Below, one piece after another: positions 45,225 to 52,366 of a DNA stretch of 64,000 bases. Under the pieces are notes generated by a model. The model worked only from the letters and a program-made list of their open reading frames with translations. It did not search any database and was not told the origin of the DNA. Each line of letters opens with the position of its first letter. Within the stretch, counting starts at the first letter, position 1. The translations under genes and the position numbers were made by a program. This stretch comes from Polaromonas sp. JS666 (lineage in GTDB: Bacteria; Pseudomonadota; Gammaproteobacteria; Burkholderiales; Burkholderiaceae_C). Location: the NCBI RefSeq assembly GCF_000013865.1, contig NC_007948.1, positions 1,178,001-1,242,000 on the forward strand, read 5' to 3'.

Positions 45225-45329
45225 CAAACCGGATTACCGCACAGACTGCGCTATGCGTTTTACCCGTATGGTGAATTTCCCCTCCAGAAATTGAGGGAGG
45301 GCGAGCATGAAACCGCATGAACTCTTCGC

Positions 45330-45343
45330 TTGATTCAGATCAA
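45330..45343. promoter_or_regulatory. FNR-type box, perfect consensus
   Basis: TTGATTCAGATCAA, full match to TTGAT-N4-ATCAA, 69 nt upstream of the small ORF at 45412 that opens the exporter operon. Confidence 0.75.
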
Positions 45344-45411
45344 GCGTCTGCCGCTTCGTCCCTGTATGCTTTTTCCAGATGTCTTGGTCTTCAGGACGAC
45401 GAGCCTCAACC

Positions 45412-45573
45412 ATGACTGAACTGACGCCTTCCCAACGAACCCTGCAACTGCCAGGCGACGACAGATTTCAGAGGCGCGTTCGAATCATGCGTGAACGGCT
45501 GGACAAGTCCCCATCGCAGCCGGTCCGGCTGGCGATATCGTCTGTGGTGCAACGATTGAGAGAAACACAATGA
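45412..45573 (+). CDS. small basic protein opening the exporter operon
   Basis: 53 residues (MTELTPSQRTLQLPGDDRFQRRV ...), rich in Arg, no membrane segment, not recognised. Supported as a gene by its position after a perfect FNR box and by the ATGA overlap of its stop with the adaptor gene at 45570, suggesting translational coupling. Could alternatively be a leader with no protein function. Confidence 0.55.
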   Translation: MTELTPSQRTLQLPGDDRFQRRVRIMRERLDKSPSQPVRLAISSVVQRLRETQ

Positions 45574-46760
45574 GGCTGCCCTTCACCTTGCCCAGATGGG
45601 TCTGGTTGACAGCTGCCGGGGTGGCGGTGCTACTGGCCTTCGGCTGGGTGGCCACGGCAAGTGGGCCGCTCGCGCCGATCAAGGTGACTGTGACCCAGGT
45701 GGCCACGGGGACGGTGGCGCCGTCGCTGTTCGGCATTGGCACGGTCGAGGCGAGACGCGCGTATCTCATTGGGCCGACCACAGCCGGTCGGGTCAAGCGC
45801 GTGCTGGTCGACGTGGGCGACAGGGTGAGGGCCGGCCAGTTGCTGGCAGAAATGGATCCGGTGGATCTGGATGCGCGGGTTGGCTCGTCGGCTGCGGCGG
45901 CGGCCCGCGCCCAAAGTGCGGTGGCGACAGCGCAGGCCCAGGTGCGCGATGCGCAGAGCCGCCAGGCCTTGGCCGCCGGTGAGGCGCGGCGCTACATCGA
46001 CCTCGGAAAACAGAACTTCATTAGCCCGAGCGTCGTGGAGGGCAAGCTGCAGCAACAACAATCGGCCGATGCCCAGCTGGTCGCCGCCCGATCGGTTCAG
46101 ACGAGCGCCCGGCAGGACGTGAGCCGTCTGGAGGCCGAGCGTGAGGGGGCGCGACAGCAACGCGGGAATATCCGCCTGGAGGCACCGATTGACGGGGTGG
46201 TGACATCACGCGATGCGGAGCCGGGCTCCACAGTCGTGGCGGGTCAGGCGGTACTCAAGCTGATCGACCCCGCCAGCCTGTGGGTAACGACGCGGCTGGA
46301 CCAGAGTCGATCCGCGGGATTGCATGAGGGGCTGCCCGCCGAAATCACGCTGCGGTCCAGCGCGCAAGGGAGCGTGCCTGGCAAGGTAGTGCGGCTTGAG
46401 CTCGTCAGCGACAGCGTCACCGAGGAGCGGATTGCGCGGGTGACGTTCGAGAGGCTGCCTGCTGGCGTGTCGACCGGCGAAATGGCCGAGGTTATCGTCC
46501 GACTGCCTCCCGTGCGCGACGCGTTGTTGATCCCCAATGCGGCGCTGCGCCAGCGTGGCGCCCGGGCGGGGGTGTGGCTGCATGACGATGGCAAGCTGCG
46601 CTTCGTCAGCGTCAAGACGGGCGCTGAAGGCCCGGACGGCATGGTGCAGATCATCGATGGCCTGAAGGCCGGCAACGAGGTGGTGGTCTACAGCGGGCGC
46701 GAACTGGAGGCCGGCAGTCGAATCAAGGTCGTGCCCTCGCTGGTCGAGGCTGCAAAGTGA
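45570..46760 (+). CDS. HlyD/MacA-like periplasmic adaptor (membrane fusion protein)
   Basis: 396 residues: one N-terminal membrane anchor (WVWLTAAGVAVLLAFGWVA), lipoyl half-motifs (GPTTAGRVKRVLVDVGDRVRAGQLLAEMD and LEAPIDGVVTSRDAEPGSTVVAGQAVLKL) flanking a coiled-coil hairpin (about 105-190), then beta-barrel domains. Links an inner-membrane ABC exporter to the envelope. Overlaps the FtsX-type permease gene by 4 nt; together with the ATPase it forms a DevBCA/MacAB-like three-gene exporter. Substrate unknown. Confidence 0.92.
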   Translation: MRLPFTLPRWVWLTAAGVAVLLAFGWVATASGPLAPIKVTVTQVATGTVAPSLFGIGTVEARRAYLIGPTTAGRVKRVLVDVGDRVRAGQLLAEMDPVDLDARVGSSAAAAARAQSAVATAQAQVRDAQSRQALAAGEARRYIDLGKQNFISPSVVEGKLQQQQSADAQLVAARSVQTSARQDVSRLEAEREGARQQRGNIRLEAPIDGVVTSRDAEPGSTVVAGQAVLKLIDPASLWVTTRLDQSRSAGLHEGLPAEITLRSSAQGSVPGKVVRLELVSDSVTEERIARVTFERLPAGVSTGEMAEVIVRLPPVRDALLIPNAALRQRGARAGVWLHDDGKLRFVSVKTGAEGPDGMVQIIDGLKAGNEVVVYSGRELEAGSRIKVVPSLVEAAK

Positions 46761-47950
46761 TCAGCCTGGCCGGCCGCGACATCCTGCACGCTTGGGGAAA
46801 GTTCGTTCTCACGGGCTTTGGGTTGGGGTTGCTGATCGGCGTCACACTGACCTTTGCCGGGGTTTACCGCGGCATGGTGGACGACGCCAAGGTGCTGCTC
46901 GCCAACAGCGGTGCCGACCTGTGGGTGGTACAGAAGGACACGCAGGGGCCCTACGCGGAGTCGTCCAGCCTGCGTGACGACGCCTATCGCAGCGTGCGCG
47001 GCCTGCCCGGCGTCGAGCAGGCCGCAAATGTCACTTACCTGACCATGCAGGTGCGCGGCAGCGCCGGTGACGTGCGCGCCATGGTGGTCGGCTTCGAGCC
47101 CGGCCAGCCGGGTGAGCCCGGCTACCTGATGGCGGGCCGGCGGATCACCCGCAGCCACTATGAAGCCGTGGCCGACGTGAAGACCGGCTTCGCGCTCGAC
47201 GAGCGCATCCGCATCCGCCGCCACGAATACACGGTGGTGGGACTGACCCGGCGCATGGTGTCTTCCGGTGGCGACCCGATGGTGTTCATCCCGCTGAAGG
47301 ACGCGCAGGAAGCGCAGTTCCTGAAGGACAACGACGCCATCGTCAGCGAGCGCGAGCGCACCGCTGCCAATCCGGCTTTCAACCGCCCCGGTGTGCCCGG
47401 TTTGCTGGAGGCCGTCACCGCCTCCCAAGCCAGCAGCCACAACGTCAACGCCGTGCTGGTGCGCATGGCCGATGGCCACTCTCCCGAAGCGCTGGTGCAA
47501 ACCATCCGGCGCTGGAAACACCTGCAGGCTTACTCGCGCACCGAGATGGAAGAACTGCTGATCGCCAAGCTGATTGCCACCGCCGCCAGGCAGATCGGCA
47601 TGTTCCTGGTGATCCTGGCGGTGGTCAGCGCGGCCATCGTCGCCTTCATCATCTACACGATGACGCTGGGCAAGATCCGCGAGATCGCCGTGCTCAAGCT
47701 CATCGGCACCCATGACCGCACCATCGCCAGCATGATCCTGCAACAGGCGCTGGGGCTGGGGGTAATCGGCTTCATCGTTGGCAAGCTGTCCGCCAGCCTG
47801 TGGGCGCCACTGTTTCCGAAGTACGTGTTGCTCGAGACGTCGGATGCTGTGCTCGGCTTCTTCCTCGCCATGGTGGTGTGCGCACTGGCCAGCACGCTGG
47901 CGATCCGGGTGGCGCTCAAGGTCGATCCGGCTGCGGCGATTGGTGGCTGA
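46757..47950 (+). CDS. FtsX/MacB-type ABC exporter permease (DevC-like)
   Basis: 397 residues with four membrane segments: one after the N terminus (LTGFGLGLLIGVTLTFAGVY), a large periplasmic domain (about 40-265), and three at the C terminus (MFLVILAVVSAAIVAFIIY, LGLGVIGFIVGKL, GFFLAMVVCALASTLA). KIREIAVLKLIGTHDRTI is the FtsX-domain coupling helix. Layout matches DevC-type permeases that pair with a separate ATPase. Confidence 0.92.
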   Translation: MISLAGRDILHAWGKFVLTGFGLGLLIGVTLTFAGVYRGMVDDAKVLLANSGADLWVVQKDTQGPYAESSSLRDDAYRSVRGLPGVEQAANVTYLTMQVRGSAGDVRAMVVGFEPGQPGEPGYLMAGRRITRSHYEAVADVKTGFALDERIRIRRHEYTVVGLTRRMVSSGGDPMVFIPLKDAQEAQFLKDNDAIVSERERTAANPAFNRPGVPGLLEAVTASQASSHNVNAVLVRMADGHSPEALVQTIRRWKHLQAYSRTEMEELLIAKLIATAARQIGMFLVILAVVSAAIVAFIIYTMTLGKIREIAVLKLIGTHDRTIASMILQQALGLGVIGFIVGKLSASLWAPLFPKYVLLETSDAVLGFFLAMVVCALASTLAIRVALKVDPAAAIGG

Positions 47951-48677
47951 GGTGGCTGCCAGCATACCCGCCACCGTCGGCATCCGGATTGATGGGCTGA
48001 GCAAGCGCTATGGCACCGGCACGACCGCCGTTGATGCGCTGAAGGACGTCAACATGAGCGTGGCTCCCGGCGAAGTGGTCGGGCTGATCGGCCCCAGCGG
48101 GTCGGGCAAGACCACGCTGCTCAAGTGCCTGGGGGCGATTACGACGCCGACGCGCGGCCGCATGACGCTGGGCGGCGAAGTCATCTTTGACCAAGAATGG
48201 AAGATCACCGACCTCACGGCATTGCGGCGTGATCGCATTGGTTTCGTCTTCCAGTCCCCGTACCTGATCCCGTTCCTCGACGTCACTGACAACGTCGCAC
48301 TCCTGCCAATGCTGGCGGGGCAGCCCGACGCGCAGGCGCGGGCGCGGGCCATGGAGCTGTTGCAGGGACTCGATGTCGCGCATCGCGCGAAGGCCCTGCC
48401 GTCAGAACTCTCCGGCGGCGAGCAGCAGCGGGTATCCATTGCCCGCGCCCTGGCTAACCGCCCGCCGGTGATCCTGGCCGACGAACCCACCGCACCACTG
48501 GACAGTGAACGGGCCCTGGCGGTGATGCGCATCCTCAACCAGATGGCGGCGCAGTATCAGACCGCCATCATCGTCGTTACGCACGACGAAAAGATCATTC
48601 CCACCTTCAAGCGCATTTACAACATCCGCGACGGGCGGACGGTTGAGGAGGCGGGGCAGGGGCGTGCGCTTCAGTAG
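47943..48677 (+). CDS. ABC exporter ATP-binding protein (MacB/DevA/LolD-like)
   Basis: 244 residues from GTG 47943, which overlaps the permease stop by 8 nt; GTG 47952 is an alternative. Walker A GPSGSGKTT, Q-loop FQSPYLIPF, signature LSGGEQQR, Walker B VILADEPTAPLD, H-loop VVTHDEK. Completes the adaptor-permease-ATPase exporter. Last gene of the FNR-boxed operon beginning at 45412. Confidence 0.92.
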   Translation: MAEVAASIPATVGIRIDGLSKRYGTGTTAVDALKDVNMSVAPGEVVGLIGPSGSGKTTLLKCLGAITTPTRGRMTLGGEVIFDQEWKITDLTALRRDRIGFVFQSPYLIPFLDVTDNVALLPMLAGQPDAQARARAMELLQGLDVAHRAKALPSELSGGEQQRVSIARALANRPPVILADEPTAPLDSERALAVMRILNQMAAQYQTAIIVVTHDEKIIPTFKRIYNIRDGRTVEEAGQGRALQ

Positions 48678-48769
48678 TGAGGCTGCCGCAAAGTTACCTG
48701 ATGGCGGGGAATGCCTCGCCCAAAGTGAGGCAATACACCTTGTCGAGGTGGCTGCATGAAGCGTTTCAT

Positions 48770-48783
48770 TTGATCTGCATCAA
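48770..48783. promoter_or_regulatory. FNR-type box, perfect consensus
   Basis: TTGATCTGCATCAA, full consensus, 60 nt upstream of the NarI-like gene at 48843. Confidence 0.75.
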
Positions 48784-48842
48784 ATAGACCGCGGGTGGGC
48801 AACGTACTCTTCTATTTTCAACTGTGCGCATGGAGGCAATGC

Positions 48843-49520
48843 ATGGACCTGCTGGACTGGGCGCGGGGCCCCCTGCTTTATGCTGCCTTGACGGTCTTCG
48901 TCCTGGGCGCGGCATGGCGATTTTATGCACTGTACCGGTTGCCGGTCACGCCTGTGGCTGCCCCGGTACGCAAGTCGTTCAGCGGGTCTGATGCGTTGCG
49001 AGCGGCGCTTGCGCGCATGTGGCCTCGCAAAGGATTCCGGGCGAGCGCCACACTGGTGACGTTCAACCCCTATGTCTTTCACATCGGTTTGGCATTGGTC
49101 TTTTTCGGTTACGCGCCGCACATCGCATTCATTCGCCGCCTGACCGGTCTGAGCTGGCCGGCGTTGCCGGACATGGTGATGTACGTGGCGGCAGCGGCCA
49201 CCATCATGTCGCTGCTGCTCGCGCTGATGTTCAAGCTGACCGACCCCGTCCTCAAGAAGATATCCCGCGCCGACGACCTGGTGACCTGGGCTGTCATGAT
49301 GTTGCCGCTCGTGACCGGTATGGCCGTGGTGGGCGAGCCCTCGTCGGCCCTGCTGGCGCAGGGGAACGCGGTGTATCGCGACCCGCTGGCGATCCATCTG
49401 CTCAGCCTGGAATTGCTGCTGGCCTGGTTTCCGTTCGGCAAGCTGATGCATGCGTTCCTGGTTCTGCCTGCACGCATGCAACTGGCCACATTCCTCGGCC
49501 GCCGCGGGGTGCCGCCATGA
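48843..49520 (+). CDS. NarI-like cytochrome b subunit
   Basis: 225 residues, five membrane segments. Heme-ligand candidates are in FNPYVFHIGLALVFFGYAPHIAF and IHLLSLELLLAWFPFGKLMHAF, matching the NarI/DsrM pattern of two bis-His hemes. Probably accepts electrons from or passes them to quinone. ATG 48843 follows GGAGGC by 7 nt. Overlaps the Fe-S protein gene (ATGA), with which it should form a membrane redox complex. Confidence 0.9.
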   Translation: MDLLDWARGPLLYAALTVFVLGAAWRFYALYRLPVTPVAAPVRKSFSGSDALRAALARMWPRKGFRASATLVTFNPYVFHIGLALVFFGYAPHIAFIRRLTGLSWPALPDMVMYVAAAATIMSLLLALMFKLTDPVLKKISRADDLVTWAVMMLPLVTGMAVVGEPSSALLAQGNAVYRDPLAIHLLSLELLLAWFPFGKLMHAFLVLPARMQLATFLGRRGVPP

Positions 49521-50890
49521 TTGACATGCTCGTATTCAAGCAGTTCCAGGAGGCCATTGAGCATCTGGGCGAGATGGCCCAGCCCGAGCCCATCGCGGAC
49601 GAGGAGCGGGTGTCCCGGGCCAAAGCGGTCATGCGGCGCAAGACCGACCGGGGTCTGGCGCTCGACCTCGAGGCTTGCGTCAATTGCGGCTACTGTTCCG
49701 AGGCCTGCCACTTTTACCAGTCCACGCAGGACCCGAAGTACACGCCGACCCGCAAGCTGGACCTGCTGCGCCGCGTGCACGCGCGGGAAAGCTCGGCGTT
49801 CGCCCCCATCGTGCGCTGGTTCACGCGCGACATCAGCCTGGAGGATCTGCAGGAATGGCAGGAACTCGTCTATGACTCCTGCGCCGAGTGTGGCCGTTGT
49901 AGCATGGTCTGCCCGATGGGCATCAACATTGCCCGCGGCGTCAACGTGATGCGCGAGGCGCTGTCCGAAGCGGGCCTGGCGCCGCTGGAACTGATGGCGG
50001 TTGCCCAGGAGCAGGCCGGTCGCGGAACGGTGTTTGGGGTCGGACCGGCCGAACTGGCGCAGGTGGTCAAGGCGCTGCGCGAGCAGGGTATCCGCGTGCC
50101 GCTCGACGAGCCACGGGCCGATGTGTTGCTGGTCACGACCGTGATCGACGTGCTGCTGTTCCAGGACGCGTTGGCTGCGACCGCACGAATCCTCAATCAT
50201 CTGGGTGTCGACTGGACGCTGCGCAGCGCCGGGTTCGAGGCCGCCAACTTCGGGCTGCTGGCCGGCAACGAGGCCTTGCAGAAGGCGGCCAGCCAACGGC
50301 TCATTGACGAAGCGCTGGTGATTGGCGCCAAGGTCCTGATCCTTCCGGAATGTGGCCACGCCTACCCGGCTCTGCGCTGGGAAGGGAAGTTGGCCGATGG
50401 AAAGCCACTGCCGTTCGAGGTGCTGGCGGCGGCCGAGTTCGTTGGACGCGAGATCCGCGGGGGGCGCCTCGCACTCTCGCCCGGCGATTCGAACCGCAAG
50501 CTGACCTATCACGATGCCTGCAAGCTCGCGCGCCATGGCGGCGTGATCGACGAGCCCCGCGTCGCGCTGCGCGCGCTGGGCGTCGATTTCCGCGAAACAA
50601 CGCCCACGGCCGAGCTGAACTGGTGCTGTGGCGGGGGAGCCGGGGCCTTCCTGATCAATCGTGCAGCGCCGCTGCGGCACAAGGCATGGGAAATCAAGCG
50701 GGCGCAAATCGATGCCACCGGCGCCGACACGGTCGTGGTGTCGTGCGCGAGTTGCCGCCTCAACTTCATGGAAGGCGCCGAAATCGGGCAGTCGCGGATG
50801 CGCATTGAAAGCCTGGTCGAGCTCGTCGTCGCCCAATTGCCAGGACTACCGGCTACCGTGCGCGAGCCATCCCCCGACCCGGATGTGTGA
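49517..50890 (+). CDS. Fe-S oxidoreductase with two 4Fe-4S motifs and CCG domains (DsrK/HdrD-like)
   Basis: 457 residues. Two ferredoxin-type clusters: CVNCGYCSEAC (about 54-64) and CAECGRCSMVCP (about 119-130). Two CCG-type regions follow: a degenerate one (LPECGHAYP) and a typical one (NWCCGGGAGAF ... VVSCASCRLNF). This is the architecture of HdrD/DsrK subunits that handle disulfides or persulfides. Paired with a NarI-like subunit as in DsrMK/HdrDE complexes. Substrate unknown; FNR box upstream implies low-oxygen use. Confidence 0.92.
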   Translation: MIDMLVFKQFQEAIEHLGEMAQPEPIADEERVSRAKAVMRRKTDRGLALDLEACVNCGYCSEACHFYQSTQDPKYTPTRKLDLLRRVHARESSAFAPIVRWFTRDISLEDLQEWQELVYDSCAECGRCSMVCPMGINIARGVNVMREALSEAGLAPLELMAVAQEQAGRGTVFGVGPAELAQVVKALREQGIRVPLDEPRADVLLVTTVIDVLLFQDALAATARILNHLGVDWTLRSAGFEAANFGLLAGNEALQKAASQRLIDEALVIGAKVLILPECGHAYPALRWEGKLADGKPLPFEVLAAAEFVGREIRGGRLALSPGDSNRKLTYHDACKLARHGGVIDEPRVALRALGVDFRETTPTAELNWCCGGGAGAFLINRAAPLRHKAWEIKRAQIDATGADTVVVSCASCRLNFMEGAEIGQSRMRIESLVELVVAQLPGLPATVREPSPDPDV

Positions 50891-51695
50891 GCTCCTCGCC
50901 ATGTCGGGCCGGCGCTCGACGCAGTTGAACTTCTCGCTTCAGACGCTGGCTGCCCACAGCGCTGGCGGCAGCACGACCCGCGACGGTTGGGGTGTCGCGT
51001 TCTATCAGGGCAACGATGCGGCCCTGTTTCGGGAACCGACGGCAGCGAGCGGCAGTCCCCTCGTGCGCTTCCTCCAGTCGCAAGGCCCGAGCACGGCGCT
51101 GGCCATCTCACACATCCGGCATGCCACGCGCGGGGCGCTCAATCTGTCAAATACCCAGCCTTTTGCGCGCGAGCTTGCCGGCCGCATGCATGTGTTCGCC
51201 CACAACGGGAATCTGGTGGGGATCGAGCGCGCCGGGAACCTGGCGTTCGATCGCTACCGCCCCGTCGGCACGACCGACTCAGAACACGCCTTCTGCGCGC
51301 TGCTGGAGCGCCTTCACGGCCTGTGGAACCGCGCATCGCCGCCTCCGCTCCCAGAACGCCGCGCGGTTATAGCGGAGTTCGCCGCCGATCTGCGCAAGCT
51401 CGGGCCCGCCAACTTCCTCTACGCCGATGGCGACATCCTGTTCGCCCACGGGCATCGACGTATCCAGTCCACCACCGGCCGTGTCGCGCCGCCCGGTCTT
51501 TGTCTCTGGTCGTGTCACTGCACGGACCCCGGCGAGCCCGTCCATGCCAGCGGGGTGACGGTCGCACCCGGCTTCCAGGAGATGGTGCTCGTGGCCAGTG
51601 TTCCGCTCACGGGCGAGGTATGGCGCCCGCTCGAAGAGGGTGAACTGGTGGTGGTGGTGTCGGGTGGAAGACTGCTTGATGACAGCGGACCGTGA
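50883..51695 (+). CDS. class II glutamine amidotransferase (YafJ-like)
   Basis: 270 residues starting MCELLAMS: Cys2 becomes the N-terminal nucleophile after Met removal. Family motifs GGSTTRDGWGVAFY, ISHIRHATRGALNLSNTQPF and FAHNGNLVG are present. YafJ proteins are stand-alone Ntn glutaminase-like proteins of unknown physiological role. Overlaps the Fe-S protein gene by 8 nt, so it belongs to the same operon. Frame upstream of 50883 lies inside the previous gene and is rejected. Confidence 0.92.
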   Translation: MCELLAMSGRRSTQLNFSLQTLAAHSAGGSTTRDGWGVAFYQGNDAALFREPTAASGSPLVRFLQSQGPSTALAISHIRHATRGALNLSNTQPFARELAGRMHVFAHNGNLVGIERAGNLAFDRYRPVGTTDSEHAFCALLERLHGLWNRASPPPLPERRAVIAEFAADLRKLGPANFLYADGDILFAHGHRRIQSTTGRVAPPGLCLWSCHCTDPGEPVHASGVTVAPGFQEMVLVASVPLTGEVWRPLEEGELVVVVSGGRLLDDSGP

Positions 51696-51792
51696 TCGGG
51701 CCGTTCGCGGACTTTGTTTGCGCTGGCGGGCTATGGGGTTGAATCAAGACTGCGCGAGGCCGGCGGGACTTTGAGATTGCCCTCAATGGTCC

Positions 51793-51987
51793 TTAGCGGC
51801 GCGGCGTGGGGCAGCTGTTGATGCCCAGCAGGCTGTATAGGGGGCACATGCCAACAGCACCAGTCACCAGGGGGATGATGCCGATATAGCCCCAGAGCCC
51901 GACTGTTCCAGTGGCAGCCAAGCCGATCAAGACGAGCCCTGCGATGACGCGCAGACTGCGGTCGATAACGCCTTCATTGATTTTCAT
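51793..51987 (-). CDS. DUF2892 (YgaP-like) small inner-membrane protein
   Basis: 64 residues: MKINEGVIDRSLRVIAGLVLIGLAATGTVGLWGYIGIIPLVTGAVGMCPLYSLLGINSC is a full DUF2892 unit with two membrane helices and the CPLY-x-C pattern. Often near rhodanese or sulfur/metal genes; role unknown. An FNR-like box lies 73-86 nt upstream on the minus strand. Confidence 0.9.
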   Translation of the reverse strand: MKINEGVIDRSLRVIAGLVLIGLAATGTVGLWGYIGIIPLVTGAVGMCPLYSLLGINSCPTPRR

Positions 51988-52059
51988 TTGCGTTGTCCTT
52001 TCAGGTTGAAGCGCAATTGCGCTTACGGGACAGGTTAAGCCTTCATGACCTTCGCCTCA

Positions 52060-52073
52060 CTGATGTAGATCAA
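52060..52073. promoter_or_regulatory. FNR-type box upstream of DUF2892
   Basis: On the minus strand TTGATCTACATCAG, 9 of 10 consensus positions, 73 nt upstream of the start at 51987. It overlaps the end of the small ORF at 52070-52222. Confidence 0.55.
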
Positions 52074-52222
52074 CCAGGCTTTGTCATGCAGCCCATCCAC
52101 GGCCAGTAGGTCAGCGCGAGGATGACCAGCAGCGCCGTGGCATTGGCAAACCCGAGGTGAATCAGGAACAGCGGCAGCAGCATCAGGATGGCAAAGGCGC
52201 TGGCTATGGTTGCTGCTGGCAT
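52070..52222 (-). CDS. possible 50-residue membrane protein
   Basis: ATG 52222 to TGA 52070: MPAATIASAFAILMLLPLFLIH, then GFANATALLVILALTYWPWMGC; two hydrophobic helices joined by a short turn. Amino-acid choice (Leu/Ile in second positions, Trp-Pro-Trp) looks like a real membrane protein rather than chance. No strong ribosome site seen; the frame is open further upstream without ATG. Unrecognised. Confidence 0.4.
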   Translation of the reverse strand: MPAATIASAFAILMLLPLFLIHLGFANATALLVILALTYWPWMGCMTKPG

Positions 52223-52366
52223 CCACAGGACGGCGAGCCGGGCGGCAGCGCGGCAAACAGGCCGGCGCGCTTGACAATCTCCCGGTGGGGACCGGCAAGA
52301 GCCGATTCGCTGGCAGGCTGGGTGGACGCCGGGATCATTTGAGGATCCACTTTTTGTGTGGTGAAG

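Noticed and set aside
49109..50836. 575-codon open frame on the minus strand
   Set aside because: Antisense to the CCG Fe-S protein and NarI-like genes; no recognisable motif.
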